From Luzula sylvatica (lineage: Eukaryota; Streptophyta; Magnoliopsida; Poales; Juncaceae), in NCBI GenBank assembly GCA_946800325.1, contig OX326957.1, positions 53,501,798 to 53,565,797 of the forward strand: 64,000 bases of DNA. The letters run 5' to 3'. Both the position numbers and the translations under genes were made by a program. The stretch's first letter is position 1, and every line of letters begins with the position of its first letter. Positions 50,138-62,103 of this stretch are shown in pieces. The notes beneath the pieces are model-generated. The model was given only the letters and a program-made list of their open reading frames with translations. It did not search any database and was not told the origin of the DNA.

Positions 50138-51267
50138 TGTTGGGAATCGATCCGACCCCGGACCCGCACAGCGAATATGAAGGCCCGGTCCGGTTCCCAA
50201 AACCCGAGATTACGCCTCGACTTCGAGAGTACGATGCAAAGTAGGATAGACGATTACCAGCGTGAAATTGATCACGCACGACGGGTTGATCGCTCGCATC
50301 CTTTCCTTCTCCGGTGTCACGTTGGTGACTAGCCCGTGCGTCCCATACCACACATCTCCGGTTGTCTTCGTGCGTCCCATGCCCACACGCTTCCACATCC
50401 TATTACTCGTTTACTTCTCCGGTTTGATCACAACGAAGAGCCACAAAGTGCGAACTCCTCTACTTGTATCCACCGTGAGTCGTAGCACCTCGGTCGCGGA
50501 TGCATCTGTCTAGACGATGCACCGGCGAACTTGCATGATCGCGTTTGATTCTCTAATCCGAGAAAACTCCTTTTCTCTTTCTCTCTTTCTCATCGCATTC
50601 TTTCAACTCTTTGATAAAGTGAATTTTCTGGATTGGAAATTCAATTGTCTGTAATTCCCTGAATGGAGGAGAGAGAAACATCCTATATATACTACATAGG
50701 ATAAGGATGGGCCAAAACGTATGTATAACTATTATACACCTTTTCAGACATAAAACTGCATACACCCTTTCAGTATTCTGTTGAAACGAAATTATTAAAT
50801 CGTTCAAACCGACTTCTAACCCTCACGAAAGTTGTAGATAATCGTATTATCTTTCCATCCCAATTTTGCCCAGCCCAATTGGAGTTCGGATGCGAAAGTT
50901 ATGACAGTTTTACTAACTGTATGTCAAACTGTCGCACCCTTTCGGTATTCCATTAAAACGACACTGATACATCGCTCAAATGAAATTTATTTCTACATGA
51001 AAGTTCTAGATAATCGTATTATCTATTCAACCCAATTTGAACCATTCCAATTGGAGTTGTTATCTGAAAGTTATGCCAGTTTTACTAAAACTGCTTAAAC
51101 TGAATTTTCTGATTTTCTTAATAAAACCGTTTCTTATCAATTTAACTATGTATATCCAATATACATATGTGCATCTAATATACACATTATTTATGCCCAC
51201 GAACGCGTGCGTTCGTTTGTCCTTATATGTACCATTTTACCGTTGATCCAAAACTGTATTTCCTTTA
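50138..51267 (-). repeat. 3' LTR of the copia element (1130 bp)
   Basis: Nearly collinear with the other LTR. It lacks a 21-bp stretch present at about 57179-57199 in the right LTR. Its element-sense first bases are TA where TG is expected, a terminal mutation. Confidence 0.92.
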
Positions 51268-54200
51268 GTCTCCCACTCAGTTTCAGATCTAACTAAAATG
51301 TACTCATGTATATCACATATACACTATAGCTGAGAATCTAGCCCGCGTATCATATACGCTAAAGCCATGCACATCCTATGTGCCAAAACTAGCAATTAAG
51401 CCCGACATAGTACGACTCGTTGTGTGACCGTGTAGGTTCGTTTAACGATGGCTGTAAGATGTTACGCATTACAAGCCCATGTTAAAACGAAAAATGATTG
51501 TGATCATTGTGCCTATCTCGAATAGCGGTTATTAGTTCTCTTGTTCGCGATATCCGTTAATCAAAAGGCATGATGATAGTCATCCTTATAATTTGATTAA
51601 CAACACTTATTCCCCGATTCCGAGTTGAGTTAACAAATTTCAATCGATATTAATCGTTAATATCATTGACTGCGGCCGCAGATTTCGTTAATCGACTCAT
51701 CGAGCGGCGCCTAAGAGATATCTCTTCCTTTCGGAATAAACAATTCCTATCTTGGAGACTCACATTGAATTCCGTATTTCGGACAATACCCAATGATGAC
51801 CGTTTTGGCCCCCTGTTACGGCAGGCGTAAGATCATATCAAAGCATTGTGTTACGCACGTAACGCAATCAATGGTCCCCTCAAGTATGAAGAACCTAATA
51901 TCCTACTCGTCGCGAGTCCATCTATAATGACTAAACCATGTCATGGTATCGTGGCTTTGGTCATATCCAATATATGTCACCTAGCATATATCTACGTTCC
52001 CGATTCGACAAGCACCTTGTCCTATGATTAGCAAAACATAATCATCTCCTCGGCTAACGTACTAGTGTACACGTTCAGTCTATTATCGGATAATAGAAAT
52101 GCTTCTCTCTTAAGAAAACTGACCCGCGACTAGGGATGTTTAGAAATGAAACTTTAGGTGTGACGGTTTCGCTGCACATAATCATCGATTATGCCGACGT
52201 CCACACAAGCTGAAATCAGGGTTCATGTAATCATATTATACAACCCGCACACAATTTTCATGTAAGATGAATGCATAAAAATTTAAGTAAACAAATTTTT
52301 TAAAATGCACTCATATGGATTAAGTATTGGGGTGATGCAGCATTTACCTATAGGTATCTCCATACCCATAACCTGCGAGGACTATTTTATTAGATAACTA
52401 CACTCTACTTTCTTCTTCCTCCTCTAGGTATCTCCATACCCATAGTCATCGCATGACAGTCACGCTTGACTAGAGAGAGCGGTTTTGTAAAACGGGTCTG
52501 CACGTTGCCGCTAGTGTTAATCTTCGTAAGGTTTGGAACATTTTCATATACCTACGATCACATCTTTTCACAAAATTTCACGGATGAAATGAAATTTTCT
52601 GAGTATTGGCTAGAAGTGGTTGTGACCTCGACATTTTTGGCTTGTACTATTGCGTCTCACGCAATCCACAACCATAAATCCAATAACTCGTGACTACTTC
52701 GAGTTTGGTCATGTATCCTTGATCCATACCCATGCTCGCCTCCGAAAATATAATCGTAAACCATTGGTCGTGTGGAACCTTTCCACATAACCGTATTTTC
52801 CTGTAAGCAAAACACATACACACTTCGTGATCGAAAGTCGTGCTACATGTTTGGAAACTGCCGTTGGTATAATGCTTTCCCGTCCTCCACACCATTATAG
52901 ATAAAATAAAATCCTGAATTCTTTCTCAAAGTATTCAAGTACAAACTTCACCGGTATCAATACAAATCCAGATAGGTATAACTATACACAACCATTATGT
53001 AAATATACGTATAACCATTATATATTCACTAGAGTTAGTCTCATGTTATCGCATTACATTCAAACTCGTGTGATTCCCTTGGATTTTATTGACGGTAAAT
53101 TAGACGCTTCATATGTATGACGTATAACCACATATATATCATGGCAATTATATTGTCGCTCTGTTTGATGTCTCACATCGAGCCGTAAAAAAATTCTGCC
53201 ATTCGACATTTCGATTTAACTCCTCCTAGGAGTTATATGTTGAAAACCATTTTCAACAATATGTCGATATACGTGCTATAATCTAGAACGAGAAACTTCT
53301 TAGATCTATCCTATAGATCTTCACATTTAATTCATAAGCGGTCTCGCCTAAATCTTTTTGTCGTTACAAGAAATATAACGCGGCTTCCACTAACCTTCAT
53401 GTGTACACAAAGTGTTCATTTGTTCCGACAATGTTATAACAGTTTATAACTTCGTCAAAATGAAAATTCCAATTCTGAGAAGCTTTCTCTAATCCATCGT
53501 ATGGATCGTTAAAGCATGCATATCCTTTCCCCGATTCTTATGAATCGACAAAACCGTAAGGTTGTGTCAAGTACACATCCTTTCATAAAATTTCTGTGAA
53601 GAAATTCGGTTTTGATATCCATTTTGCCACATCACATAGTCATAACACGCGACCATGGCAAGCAGAATTTCGAGAATGTGAAAGCATGACAACATGCGAA
53701 AACGTTTCTTCATAGTCCGACTATGATTTGCATGAAACTCTTCGCTACAAGCCTCGCTTTACATATATGCTAATTCCTATCCATGTCAGGTTTTTCTCCT
53801 AGAAAACCTTTTCACATTTCACGGGTATAACCCAGAAAGTGACGAAATCAAGTTCCAAACTTGATAACTTGCACGGATTGAATCTCAGATTTCATGGCAC
53901 CATGCCATGTGGAACCGTTATTTTCATAGCCTCCTTGTAGGATATCGAATCATCATATGATTTCGATCTATCATCATTAGCCTCGATAAATCCGTATTTA
54001 TCGGCTTATGATATAGCCTACTTGATCTACGAAAAATTCCTTTGTGTGTTCGACTCGTATTCATCAACTCTTGATGAAGTCGTGTCAACTTTCATCGGCA
54101 CAATGTTCATTTTCAGATCTCGAACTCTTTCGAGATTTATTCTACTCCCAATAGCCCGCGTAGAGATAAATGGCATCAAGTTCCAAACTTGTGCGCATTA

Positions 54201-56961
54201 TGTCCTCCTCCAAGAAGGCATCTCTTCGAGCCACGAAAATCTCATTTTCGTTGGGACGTTAGAACTAATATCCTTTAGTTTCCATAAAGATATATGATAA
54301 ACGAACAATTCTCATATTTGGGATTAAGTTTATCTGAAACAAATTTCGAAATATACTCACATCCTCAAATCTGCACAAATGACAATTTCGGAACCGTTCC
54401 GATCCGTATATATATGGTGTCTTCTGTACCGATCAGAATGCTTATGGTTCATATATAATATGCAACCATTTATTATTGCCGCAGTCTCAAGGGCATATCC
54501 CCAAAACGATTTTGGAAGATCCGTTTGACTTATCATTTATCGAACCATGTCCAACATGCGTTCATTTTCTCTTTTCGAATACATCTCAATGTTTCGAAAT
54601 AAAGATAATCGTGAAACGATTCCACAATCATAAATGATAATCAATACTTATAATTCAAATATCGCCTCTTCGATCCTATCGAAGTGCGTAGCTCAAATAC
54701 TCGCCTCCTCGATCCAATCAAAGGGCTTTGATTTTCTTGCTAAGTCGATTTTGTATTTTGTTTTTGAAACTCTTTGAACCTTTCAAAAGTCTCCGCTTCG
54801 GCATGCATTAAACAGATATTACCGTATCTACTTTAACAGTCCGTAAACGTAACAAAATACCGATAGCCTCCTCTTGCCTCGGAATTTATCGGATCTTTTA
54901 CATCTTAATGTAATTTCCAATAATTCATTGGATCTTTCTCCAACCTTTGGAGAATGACGCCCTTTGTCGTCTTGCCTAATAAATAAGTATCGCATTAATC
55001 AATCGAATCTAATTCGAATGATTCTTGCAATCCATCATATGGAATCTAGATACGCGTATCTCGTTTATATGGCCAAGACGACAATGCCAAAAGAAGCAAT
55101 CAACTTCTAGGTTTAATCCTCCTCGGATTTCACCGTTCTTTGAGTCATTAGTTTGGACAACTCCTTGTCCGAACTTTCTGTTTGGAAAACATTTTCCCAA
55201 AATACCCTTAGACATTTATTTCTTTCGATCCCGTCTTTGAATTACAAGGACATCCCCGCATCTATATGCATTGGATTCCTCGGATGCTCCAAGCATCTCG
55301 AATTCAAATTATGTTGCATCTCATGCAATTTTAGGGATCGACTTATCTATCAAATGCATACGATATTCGGTCACGAAGATCAAATCTCGTACCATCAATA
55401 CACGAGTGTTAATTAAAGACCCGTAAGGCGTCTCAAAGTTAACCAACTCATTGAGCCGTATTGAACAATTCAACACGCTCTAGCTCTTAAAACTATTTCT
55501 TGAGCGTTGTGTTTTACTTCCGTATGCACCCGAATTCTCAAAACAATTTTGAAAATTTGTGTCTATACATGCCACCAAAAGGCACGTAATATCGTTTGAT
55601 TCCTTCTTAAGTTTATCAAACCCGGCTTTCTCTAAAGCCAAAGCCTCGAGCCCCGAATTTACCATCTACGTGTCCAACACGTCCCTTTAAGTTTAAGAAG
55701 TATTCTTTAACTATCAAGGTTAATTACGGTAATTGCAACCCAACAGTCATTTATCATATCGATCTCATCGACATATTTGGTGTTGCTAGAAAACATGATT
55801 CTAATTGGATGATGAAGATTAAGCTCCTAACCGCGCGTACTTAATCTATATGCTTATATGATGAATAAATAAATGTGTTATTTTTATCGAATCGGTAACC
55901 CTCATACCGATACAGGATTCCAAGTCCATAACATCCAAGATCCATATTTTGCAATCCTCCCACAAGTGACGAAGGCCTATCGGGTGGGATCTCGCTTATT
56001 TAGGTAGGATAAAATCCAATCATATCCAATACGACTCTTGAACTTTTATAGAATTTCGGTGATGAATCGTATCACATACAATCCCAATTCCGTGTGTGCA
56101 TTCTAACTATGCCCCGAACTCCAATCGGATTGGCTTGGACGGTTAAGTCACAACCATATCAAACGTATCGTTCAAGTGGACTACTCACGTGCATGACGAA
56201 GGCCTAACAACACGTGAGTCCCCAATTAACGCTTGCCACCCATTGATACCGACAACATGTGTGCATGACGAAGGCCTAACAACACACACACATTGTGATA
56301 CCAATTTCGATGGTTGTTGACAGGGAAGCCATTTTCACGACTTAAATATTATGAGGGATCATGACAATGCATGTTGAATTTTGACAGAATCTAATTATAT
56401 CAATATCACAATATTTTATTAATCATTAACATTTAATAATCAGTTTATATGCAACTATGAATGATGCCGATTTTATCGATATAAAGAACTTAAATTTTCG
56501 AGTTTCGTAGCCAAAGTTATCGCGAAAACAAAAAACAGCATACTGCCAACCAGGGGACAGGAACGAACTGTGGTTCGTTCGAACGAACCTACCCCTGTCT
56601 TTCAAGACCCCTAGTCGCATCCCCGCACCCCCGGTTCGTCCGGGATGAACTGGCCAGTCAGTTCGAACGAACTGGCTCCTGGGGACCCCGAAAACCCTGT
56701 TTTCGTGCAGTTTTTCGTCGTTTTTCCGTTTTCGCTCGTTTCCAAAACGATAAATCATGAAATCTTTTCACGATCATTCCTAGATACTCTTAATCATCTC
56801 ATGATTGATCTCTAGTGAATTCCACTTGTGATTTTAATGAAAAAATAAACTTCTAAATATCCAGCATCATGCAAACGGGTACAAACTTTGATAACCCGTG
56901 CGTATATCGAATATACGACTATGATTCGACCCTCGAATCTCAGATCTTGCTCTGATACCAC
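51268..56961 (-). pseudogene. Degenerate copia gag-pol internal region
   Basis: On the minus strand a recognisable GAG-pre-integrase segment lies at about 55009-55130 (WHCRLGHINE-like, the zinc-binding H-H start). Downstream at about 54900-54990 is the CYLLGK-T-like start of the integrase part. No other pol domain could be followed with confidence because of numerous stops and frameshifts; no open frame exceeds about 120 codons in a region of 5.7 kb. The 56570-56690 leader has GTTCGAACGAAC palindromes. Expected products (protease, integrase, reverse transcriptase, RNase H) are non-functional here. Confidence 0.75.
56949..56960 (-). other. Primer-binding site (initiator tRNA-Met)
   Basis: Minus-strand TGGTATCAGAGC, one base from the inner edge of the 5' LTR. 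It fixes both the orientation of the element and its copia/Met-primed type. Confidence 0.9.
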
Positions 56962-58112
56962 TGTTGGGAATCGATCCGACCCCGGGCCCGCATAGCGGAT
57001 ATGAAGGCCCGGTCCGGTTCCCAAAATCCGAGATCACGCCTCGACTTTGAGAGTACGATGCAAAGTAGGATAGACGATTACCAGCGTGAAATTGATCACG
57101 CACGACGGGTTGATCGCTCGCATCCTTTCCTTTTCTGGTGTCACGTTGGTGACTAGCCCGTACGTCCCATACCACACGTCTCCCACCGTCTTGACACGTC
57201 TCCGGTTGTCTTCGTGCGTCCCATGCCCACACGCTTCCACAGCCTATTATTCGTTTACTTCTTCCGTTTGATCACAACGAAGAGCCACAAAGTGCGAACT
57301 CCTCTACTCGTATCCACCGTGAGTCGTAGCACCTCGGTCGCGGATGCATCTGCCTAGACGATGCACCGGCGAACTTGCATGATCGCGTTTGATTCTCTAA
57401 TCTGAGAAAACTCCTTTTCTCTTTCTCTCTTTCTCATTGCATTCTTTCAACTCTTTGATAAAGTGAATTTTCTGGATTGGAAATTCAATTGTCTGTAATT
57501 CACTGAATGGAGGAGAGAGAAACATCATATATATACTACATAGGATAATGATGGGCCAAAATGTATGTATAACTATTATACACATTTTCAGACATAAAAC
57601 TGCATACACCCTTTCAGTAATTTGTTGAAACGAAATTATTAAATCGTTCAAACTGACTTCAAACCTTCCCGAAAGTTGTATATAATCTTATTATCTTTCG
57701 ATCCCAATTTGGTCCAGCCTAATTGGAGTTCGGATGCGAAAGTTATGACGGTTTTACTAACTGTATGTCAAACTGTCGAACCCTTTCGGTATTCCATTAA
57801 AACGACACTGATACATCGCTCAAATGAAATATATTTCTACATGAAAGTTATAGATAATCTTATTATCTATTCAACCCAATTTGAACCATTCAAAAATGGA
57901 GTTGTTATCTAAACGTTATGCCAGTTTTACTAAAACTGCTTAAATTGAATGTTATGGTTTTCTTAATAAAACCATTTCTTATCAATTTAACTATGTATAT
58001 CCAATATACATATGTGCATCTAATATACATATTATTTATGCCCACGAACGCGTGCGTTCGTTTGCCCTTATACGTACCATTCTACCGTTGATCCAAAACT
58101 GTATTTCCTTCA
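56962..58112 (-). repeat. 5' LTR of the copia element (1151 bp)
   Basis: Element-sense start TGAAGGAAATACAG, end CCCAACA. It carries 21 bp more than the 3' LTR because a CACGTCTCC-containing segment is repeated. Confidence 0.92.
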
Positions 58113-58551
58113 TGTTTCTGCGACCTCCATGGCTGCAAGCTTCCTTTTCGTGTGAGTTTTTTTCATTTTTGTCCAATTTTGGGTCGAATTTCCTGCAAAT
58201 TTGCTGTTTTTATTATGTATTTTCGCTCGATGGATTCTTCTTGACTTGTTAGGTTTAGACGATTGTGTATTTTTGGATTTAGATCATGCTTCTGTGAAAT
58301 TATTCCTTGCGTCCTTGTTTCTTTCACTCCAGCTATGATTCATTTTTTCGTGCAGTAATGATTTCGCCAAGGAAAAGATGGATATGATAGTTGCATTACA
58401 AGGAAAAGATAGAGCTATGGAGATTGATTACGAGTTGTTAGATCAAATTCCGAATCCGCTGTGAGTTCGTCTTTTGTTAATTGATCAATTCTTTTGTACT
58501 GTCTTAAAACATAAAAACAACTTCCGCTTGATTGAATAGGCCATGTTTTGT

Positions 58552-58875
58552 TATAGAAATTATTTGTATAAACTTTGTTGCCTACAAGGTGTATGATGAA
58601 ATTATTTTTCATCTCTTTTTCCTTTTTTTTTTGGACAAAAATCTGAAATATCATATACGTCCCTCTCTTGCTCTTTTCTGTCGATGTAGGGAGCGTAATG
58701 TGTGCCGTTACCGACATGGCTACTGGTAACCATCGTCACAGCGACCAATGCCGGAAACTACTCAATTTGATACAACAATTCTTTGTATAAAATTTGTTGC
58801 CTACAAGGTATATGATGAAATTATTTTCCTTCTTTTTTACTCTTTTTTTTTGTGCAAACACCAGAAATATCATTT
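58552..58875. repeat. About 100-bp duplication flanking the last exon of the small gene
   Basis: About 58552-58655 (TTGTATAAACTTTGTTGCCT, ACAAGGTGTATGATGAAATT) recurs at about 58770-58875 in direct orientation. The exon at 58690-58729 lies between the two copies. Confidence 0.75.
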
Positions 58876-58899
58876 ATTCCATATTTCAATTCTTTTTTT

Positions 58900-59320
58900 G
58901 GTATAGGTTGTGATGTGCCTATTGTGTGTGCCTGCATTTTTTCTTCAACTGTTTCGTTTTTATGAACACGACTCTCAATTCAGTCGTGTAAGCCCTAAGT
59001 GGTGAATAATTTGCAAAGTTCTTAAAAATGTATTCTTGCAATTTTTGCAGCATCTATTTACCATTTTAGTATTAATTAGGTATTTGCCTTTTTAATATTA
59101 ATTAGTAACTATTTATTCTCTTTGTGACAAATGAATTGAGAGTGACAAATGAACCAATCAATCCTTTCTTTATTTCAATTTCAGGAATTAGGTAATTAAT
59201 CGGCTATGGGAGCTATTTTTCATGCTGAGATCTCGGAGTACTCGTCTGGGTAGAGCAGCTATTTCGGATGCCAAGATCCTTGAAGCCATATTTTTTTTAT
59301 TTCTTAGTTAGTTTATATAT
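58900..59320. other. Intergenic, no gene recognised
   Basis: Moderately complex sequence after the small gene, which may contain its 3' UTR. The stretch at 59230-59285 looks exon-like in base composition but has no recognisable partner. Confidence 0.35.
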
Positions 59321-59435
59321 CATGCATCATGCATCATCATCATTTATGATTCATCATCATGCATCATTCATCATCATTCATCATCATTCATCATCCTCAT
59401 CTTCATCATTCATCCTCATTTATCATCATCATTAT
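59320..59435. repeat. (TCATCA)/(CATCATT) microsatellite
   Basis: CAT/TCA triplets in an imperfect run with ATTCATCATC and GCATCATC variants. It explains the His/Ser-rich frame. Confidence 0.9.
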
Positions 59436-59454
59436 TTCAAAAACACCGAATGAA

Positions 59455-59830
59455 AATGAAAGCATTGACTCAAGACATTGATCCGAATCATGGCATTGTT
59501 TAACAAAAAAAATGAGACTCATTGTATATATGTGTGAAAAAAAGAGACAATACAAAACAAGGATACGAATCACAACTTTTCTTAACAAAAAAAATGAGGC
59601 TCAATGTGTGAAAAAAAGAGACAATACAAAACAATGATACAAATGTTTATCAAAAAAATTAGACTCATTGTATATATGTGTGAAAAAAAGAGACAATACA
59701 AAACAAGGATACGAATCACGACTTTTCTTAACAAAAAAAAATGGGGCTCAATGTATGTATGTATGTCTGTATGATTTGTGTAAAAAGAAATCTAGGACAA
59801 TACGAAAAATTGATCCAAATCGTGGTGTTG
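59455..59830. repeat. Tandem repeat of GAGACAATACAAAACAA-containing units
   Basis: The unit (TGTGTGAAAAAAAGAGACAA, TACAAAACAAGGATACGAAT, CACGACTTTTCTTAAC) appears three to four times with a long period of about 187 bp and a shorter internal one. Diverged members continue at about 60840-60990. Confidence 0.75.
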
Positions 59831-59845
59831 TGTAAAAAAATGATC

Positions 59846-60260
59846 CGTGTAATTATTTTCAAATTGTAATTCAAATTCGTAATCATATTGCAAACTCTAT
59901 ATGACATGACACAAATGCATTCATGAATAGCAAATACCATGACGAATACTATGTTCGAAACAAATTGTCGTGATAATTCAATAATAATAATCCATGTAAT
60001 TATTTTGAAATTGTAACTCAAATTTGTTATTATATTGCAAGCTCTAAATGACATGACACAAATGCATTCATGAATAACAAATACCATGACGAATACTATG
60101 TTCGAAACAAATTGTCATGATAATTCAATAATAATAATCCATGTAATTATTTTGAAATTGTAATTTAAATTTGTTATTATATTGCAAGCTCTATATGACA
60201 TGACACAAATGTATTCATGAATAACAAATACCATGACAATTACTATGTTCGAAACAACGA
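59846..60260. repeat. Tandem array, about 147-bp unit, nearly three copies
   Basis: Units begin at about 59846, 59992 and 60139 (CCATGTAATTATTTTGAAAT, GACATGACACAAATGCATTC, ACTATGTTCGAAACAA). The period of 146-147 bp is like a plant satellite monomer. Confidence 0.85.
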
Positions 60261-60317
60261 CCAATCAATTGTAATTGTTTTCTGATTCTGTTTCTTATGT
60301 AATTTTCGCACTCATGA

Positions 60318-60612
60318 GCCTATAAAATTTCAAATGCTAAAAAGTTTTTAAGATGCTTGGCATGACATAATCAATTGTACAATTTGATTTCTTGAGTAAA
60401 GTATGTGTGTTTTGTACTCATGAGCCATGGAGATTGAAATACTGATAATTTTTTGCTATCAAATTTCAAATGCTAAAAGATTTTTTAGATGCTTGGCATG
60501 ACAAAATCAATTCTACCATTTGTTTTCTTGAGTAAAGTATGTGTGTTTCGTACTCAGGAACCATGAAAATTGAAATAATGAGAATTTTTTCGATGGTTGG
60601 CATGAGAAGAAT
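60318..60612. repeat. Tandem array, about 140-bp unit, two copies
   Basis: AATTTCAAATGCTAAAA, GATGCTTGGCATGACA, TTCTTGAGTAAAGTATGTGT and TACTCA recur in order at about 60330 and 60470, with a partial third at about 60595. Confidence 0.8.
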
Positions 60613-61280
60613 TGTACTTTTTACTTTCTGTGAAAAAAGAGATAATAATACATGTATTTTCAGGTGTCTCTTTTAAATATTCGCATGAATAGCCAAAAAC
60701 GAAAGAAAAATGTCAACAAGAACGAGGATAATAATAATAATACAAATACGAGATTCAATTACGAATAAAAATACACATATGAAAAACAAACTAGAGTTCG
60801 TGTCAAAACAAAACAAGACCTCGATATATCAGTCGAATAGAACAATACAAAACATCGATTTGAATCGTAACTGTGTGTAAAAAAATGAGACTCATTGTAT
60901 ATATGTATGCTCAGTAAACAATAGTACATGACAATACAAAATAATAATTTGAATCACGACTTTATGTAACAAATAAATTACTCATTGTATGTATGTTTTA
61001 TTTGTTCAAGAAAACTGGCTATTAAACAACTCAAGTGCTTCTTGCTTTGAAATTTAAATATTTTATTCTTGAATGGAAACGTTTATTTGTTGTGATGTAT
61101 TTAATTGTGTAACTTTCTAATAACACAACTAATTAAAACTAGATATTGTTGTAATTTTTTTGTTTCTTTTTTATTAGAAGTTATTTAATATTATGTGTTC
61201 TTTAATATATATTTTTTTTGTTGCGAAATATTTACATTTTGTGTTTGTATTCCTTTATGTTACGTACGATGTATTAATAA

Positions 61281-61370
61281 TTCGTTCGTAACATGCGCGT
61301 AATAACCACATATGATATGTTTAATTCGTTTGTAACATGCGCCTAATAACCACATATGATATATTCGTTT
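61281..61370. repeat. Two-copy tandem repeat, about 47-bp unit
   Basis: ATTCGTTCGTAACATGCGCG, TAATAACCACATATGATAT is repeated once with few changes. Confidence 0.8.
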
Positions 61371-61904
61371 CAATTTAGACAAATTATAATAAATTACAAC
61401 ATTTAATAGAAAATGAAATATGACCAAAAATAAAATAAAAGAATGAAATAAAATTCAATTCAATATATAAAAAAGGTAACTTTTCTCAAAAAAATAAAAA
61501 AAAGGTAATAAAAAACTTGAGCATAAACGTACAACTCCCGTCCAATTGCGCGTTTCATATTATGGTTCACATTAGTTCCTAACAAAATCTCATAATTTAA
61601 CATTTACAAAAAGGTTTAATAACTGCAAAAAATTTGATCAAATCCAAATTTAGTAATGCTTTTTTCATTAATTACTACATGTTTCTATGATTAAGCCCCA
61701 AAACAGAAGGTTATAACTGCAAAAAATCAGCAGCTTTCTCAAGAAAATACACTGGTGCAAAATCAGCAACCTAGGAAAATAGCCCAAACTTTTCTAAACT
61801 TTCTTTTCGAGTTTTTCATGAACATTGCACGGGTCCTTTTTACTATTCAGCATTAATTAACTTACGGCTTGGTTTTTCTCTTTACTTTTCTCTATTCACC
61901 TTCT

Positions 61905-62103
61905 TCTTCGTGCTAAGTTCTAAATTATATACTATACCCCACCTCTCTCTCCGTCTCTCTCACTATGTCTGAAAGCTCAGTGGCTCAGAGAATAAAGAGT
62001 TGTAAGGTATTTTGGTTGGAATATACTATTATTGGATGATGGAGCTTACGAGACGTTGGCTTTATTTGGCAAAGAATCAGTGCATTTCGAATTCAAGTGA
62101 AAG
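61905..62103 (+). other. Possible 5' end of a gene continuing to the right
   Basis: A TATA-like TTATATACTATA (about 61924-61935), a CT-rich stretch (61942-61962) and an ATG at 61965 opening a 24-codon frame are followed by ATG at 62040. The second frame runs open into a good donor (AAG/GTATGT at 62103/62104). No acceptor and coding exon could be linked with confidence in the remaining 1.9 kb, so this may be a first exon with a long intron, a non-coding transcript, or chance. Confidence 0.3.

Larger units (their letters stand above)
50138..58112 (-). mobile_element. Ty1/copia LTR retrotransposon, 7975 bp, with 5-bp TSD
   Basis: Two long direct repeats (50138-51267 and 56962-58112) bound an internal region. 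The element is flanked by TGTTT on both sides (50133-50137 and 58113-58117). On the minus strand the 5' LTR is the right one. It is followed after one base by TGGTATCAGAGC (about 56949-56960), complementary to the 3' end of initiator tRNA-Met, the standard copia primer-binding site. A purine tract (GTGGGAGAC) precedes the 3' LTR on the left. LTRs begin TG (TA in the 3' copy) and end CA. Many stop codons and frameshifts make it non-autonomous, and the LTRs differ at many positions, so the insertion is not very recent. Confidence 0.93.
50065..58729 (+). pseudogene. Small unrecognised gene split by a copia retrotransposon
   Basis: Without the insertion 50138-58112 and one copy of its TSD, an 83-codon frame is continuous. 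It runs from 50065-50137 to 58118-58151, then through GT-AG introns to exons 58356-58460 and 58690-58729, keeping phase at every junction and ending in TAA. The conserved-looking part contains FAKEKMDMIVALQGKDRAM, YELLDQIPNP and a C-terminal CRYRHGYW. I do not recognise the family. An ATG in good context at 58129 could still start a 55-residue protein downstream of the insertion, so the locus may be disrupted or only re-promoted. All splice signals are intact, so the insertion may be the only lesion. Confidence 0.55.

Noticed and set aside
49995..50398. 133-codon minus-strand frame and its relative at 56867-57240
   Set aside because: Lies over the LTR and is repeated only because the LTR is repeated; no protein family match is apparent.
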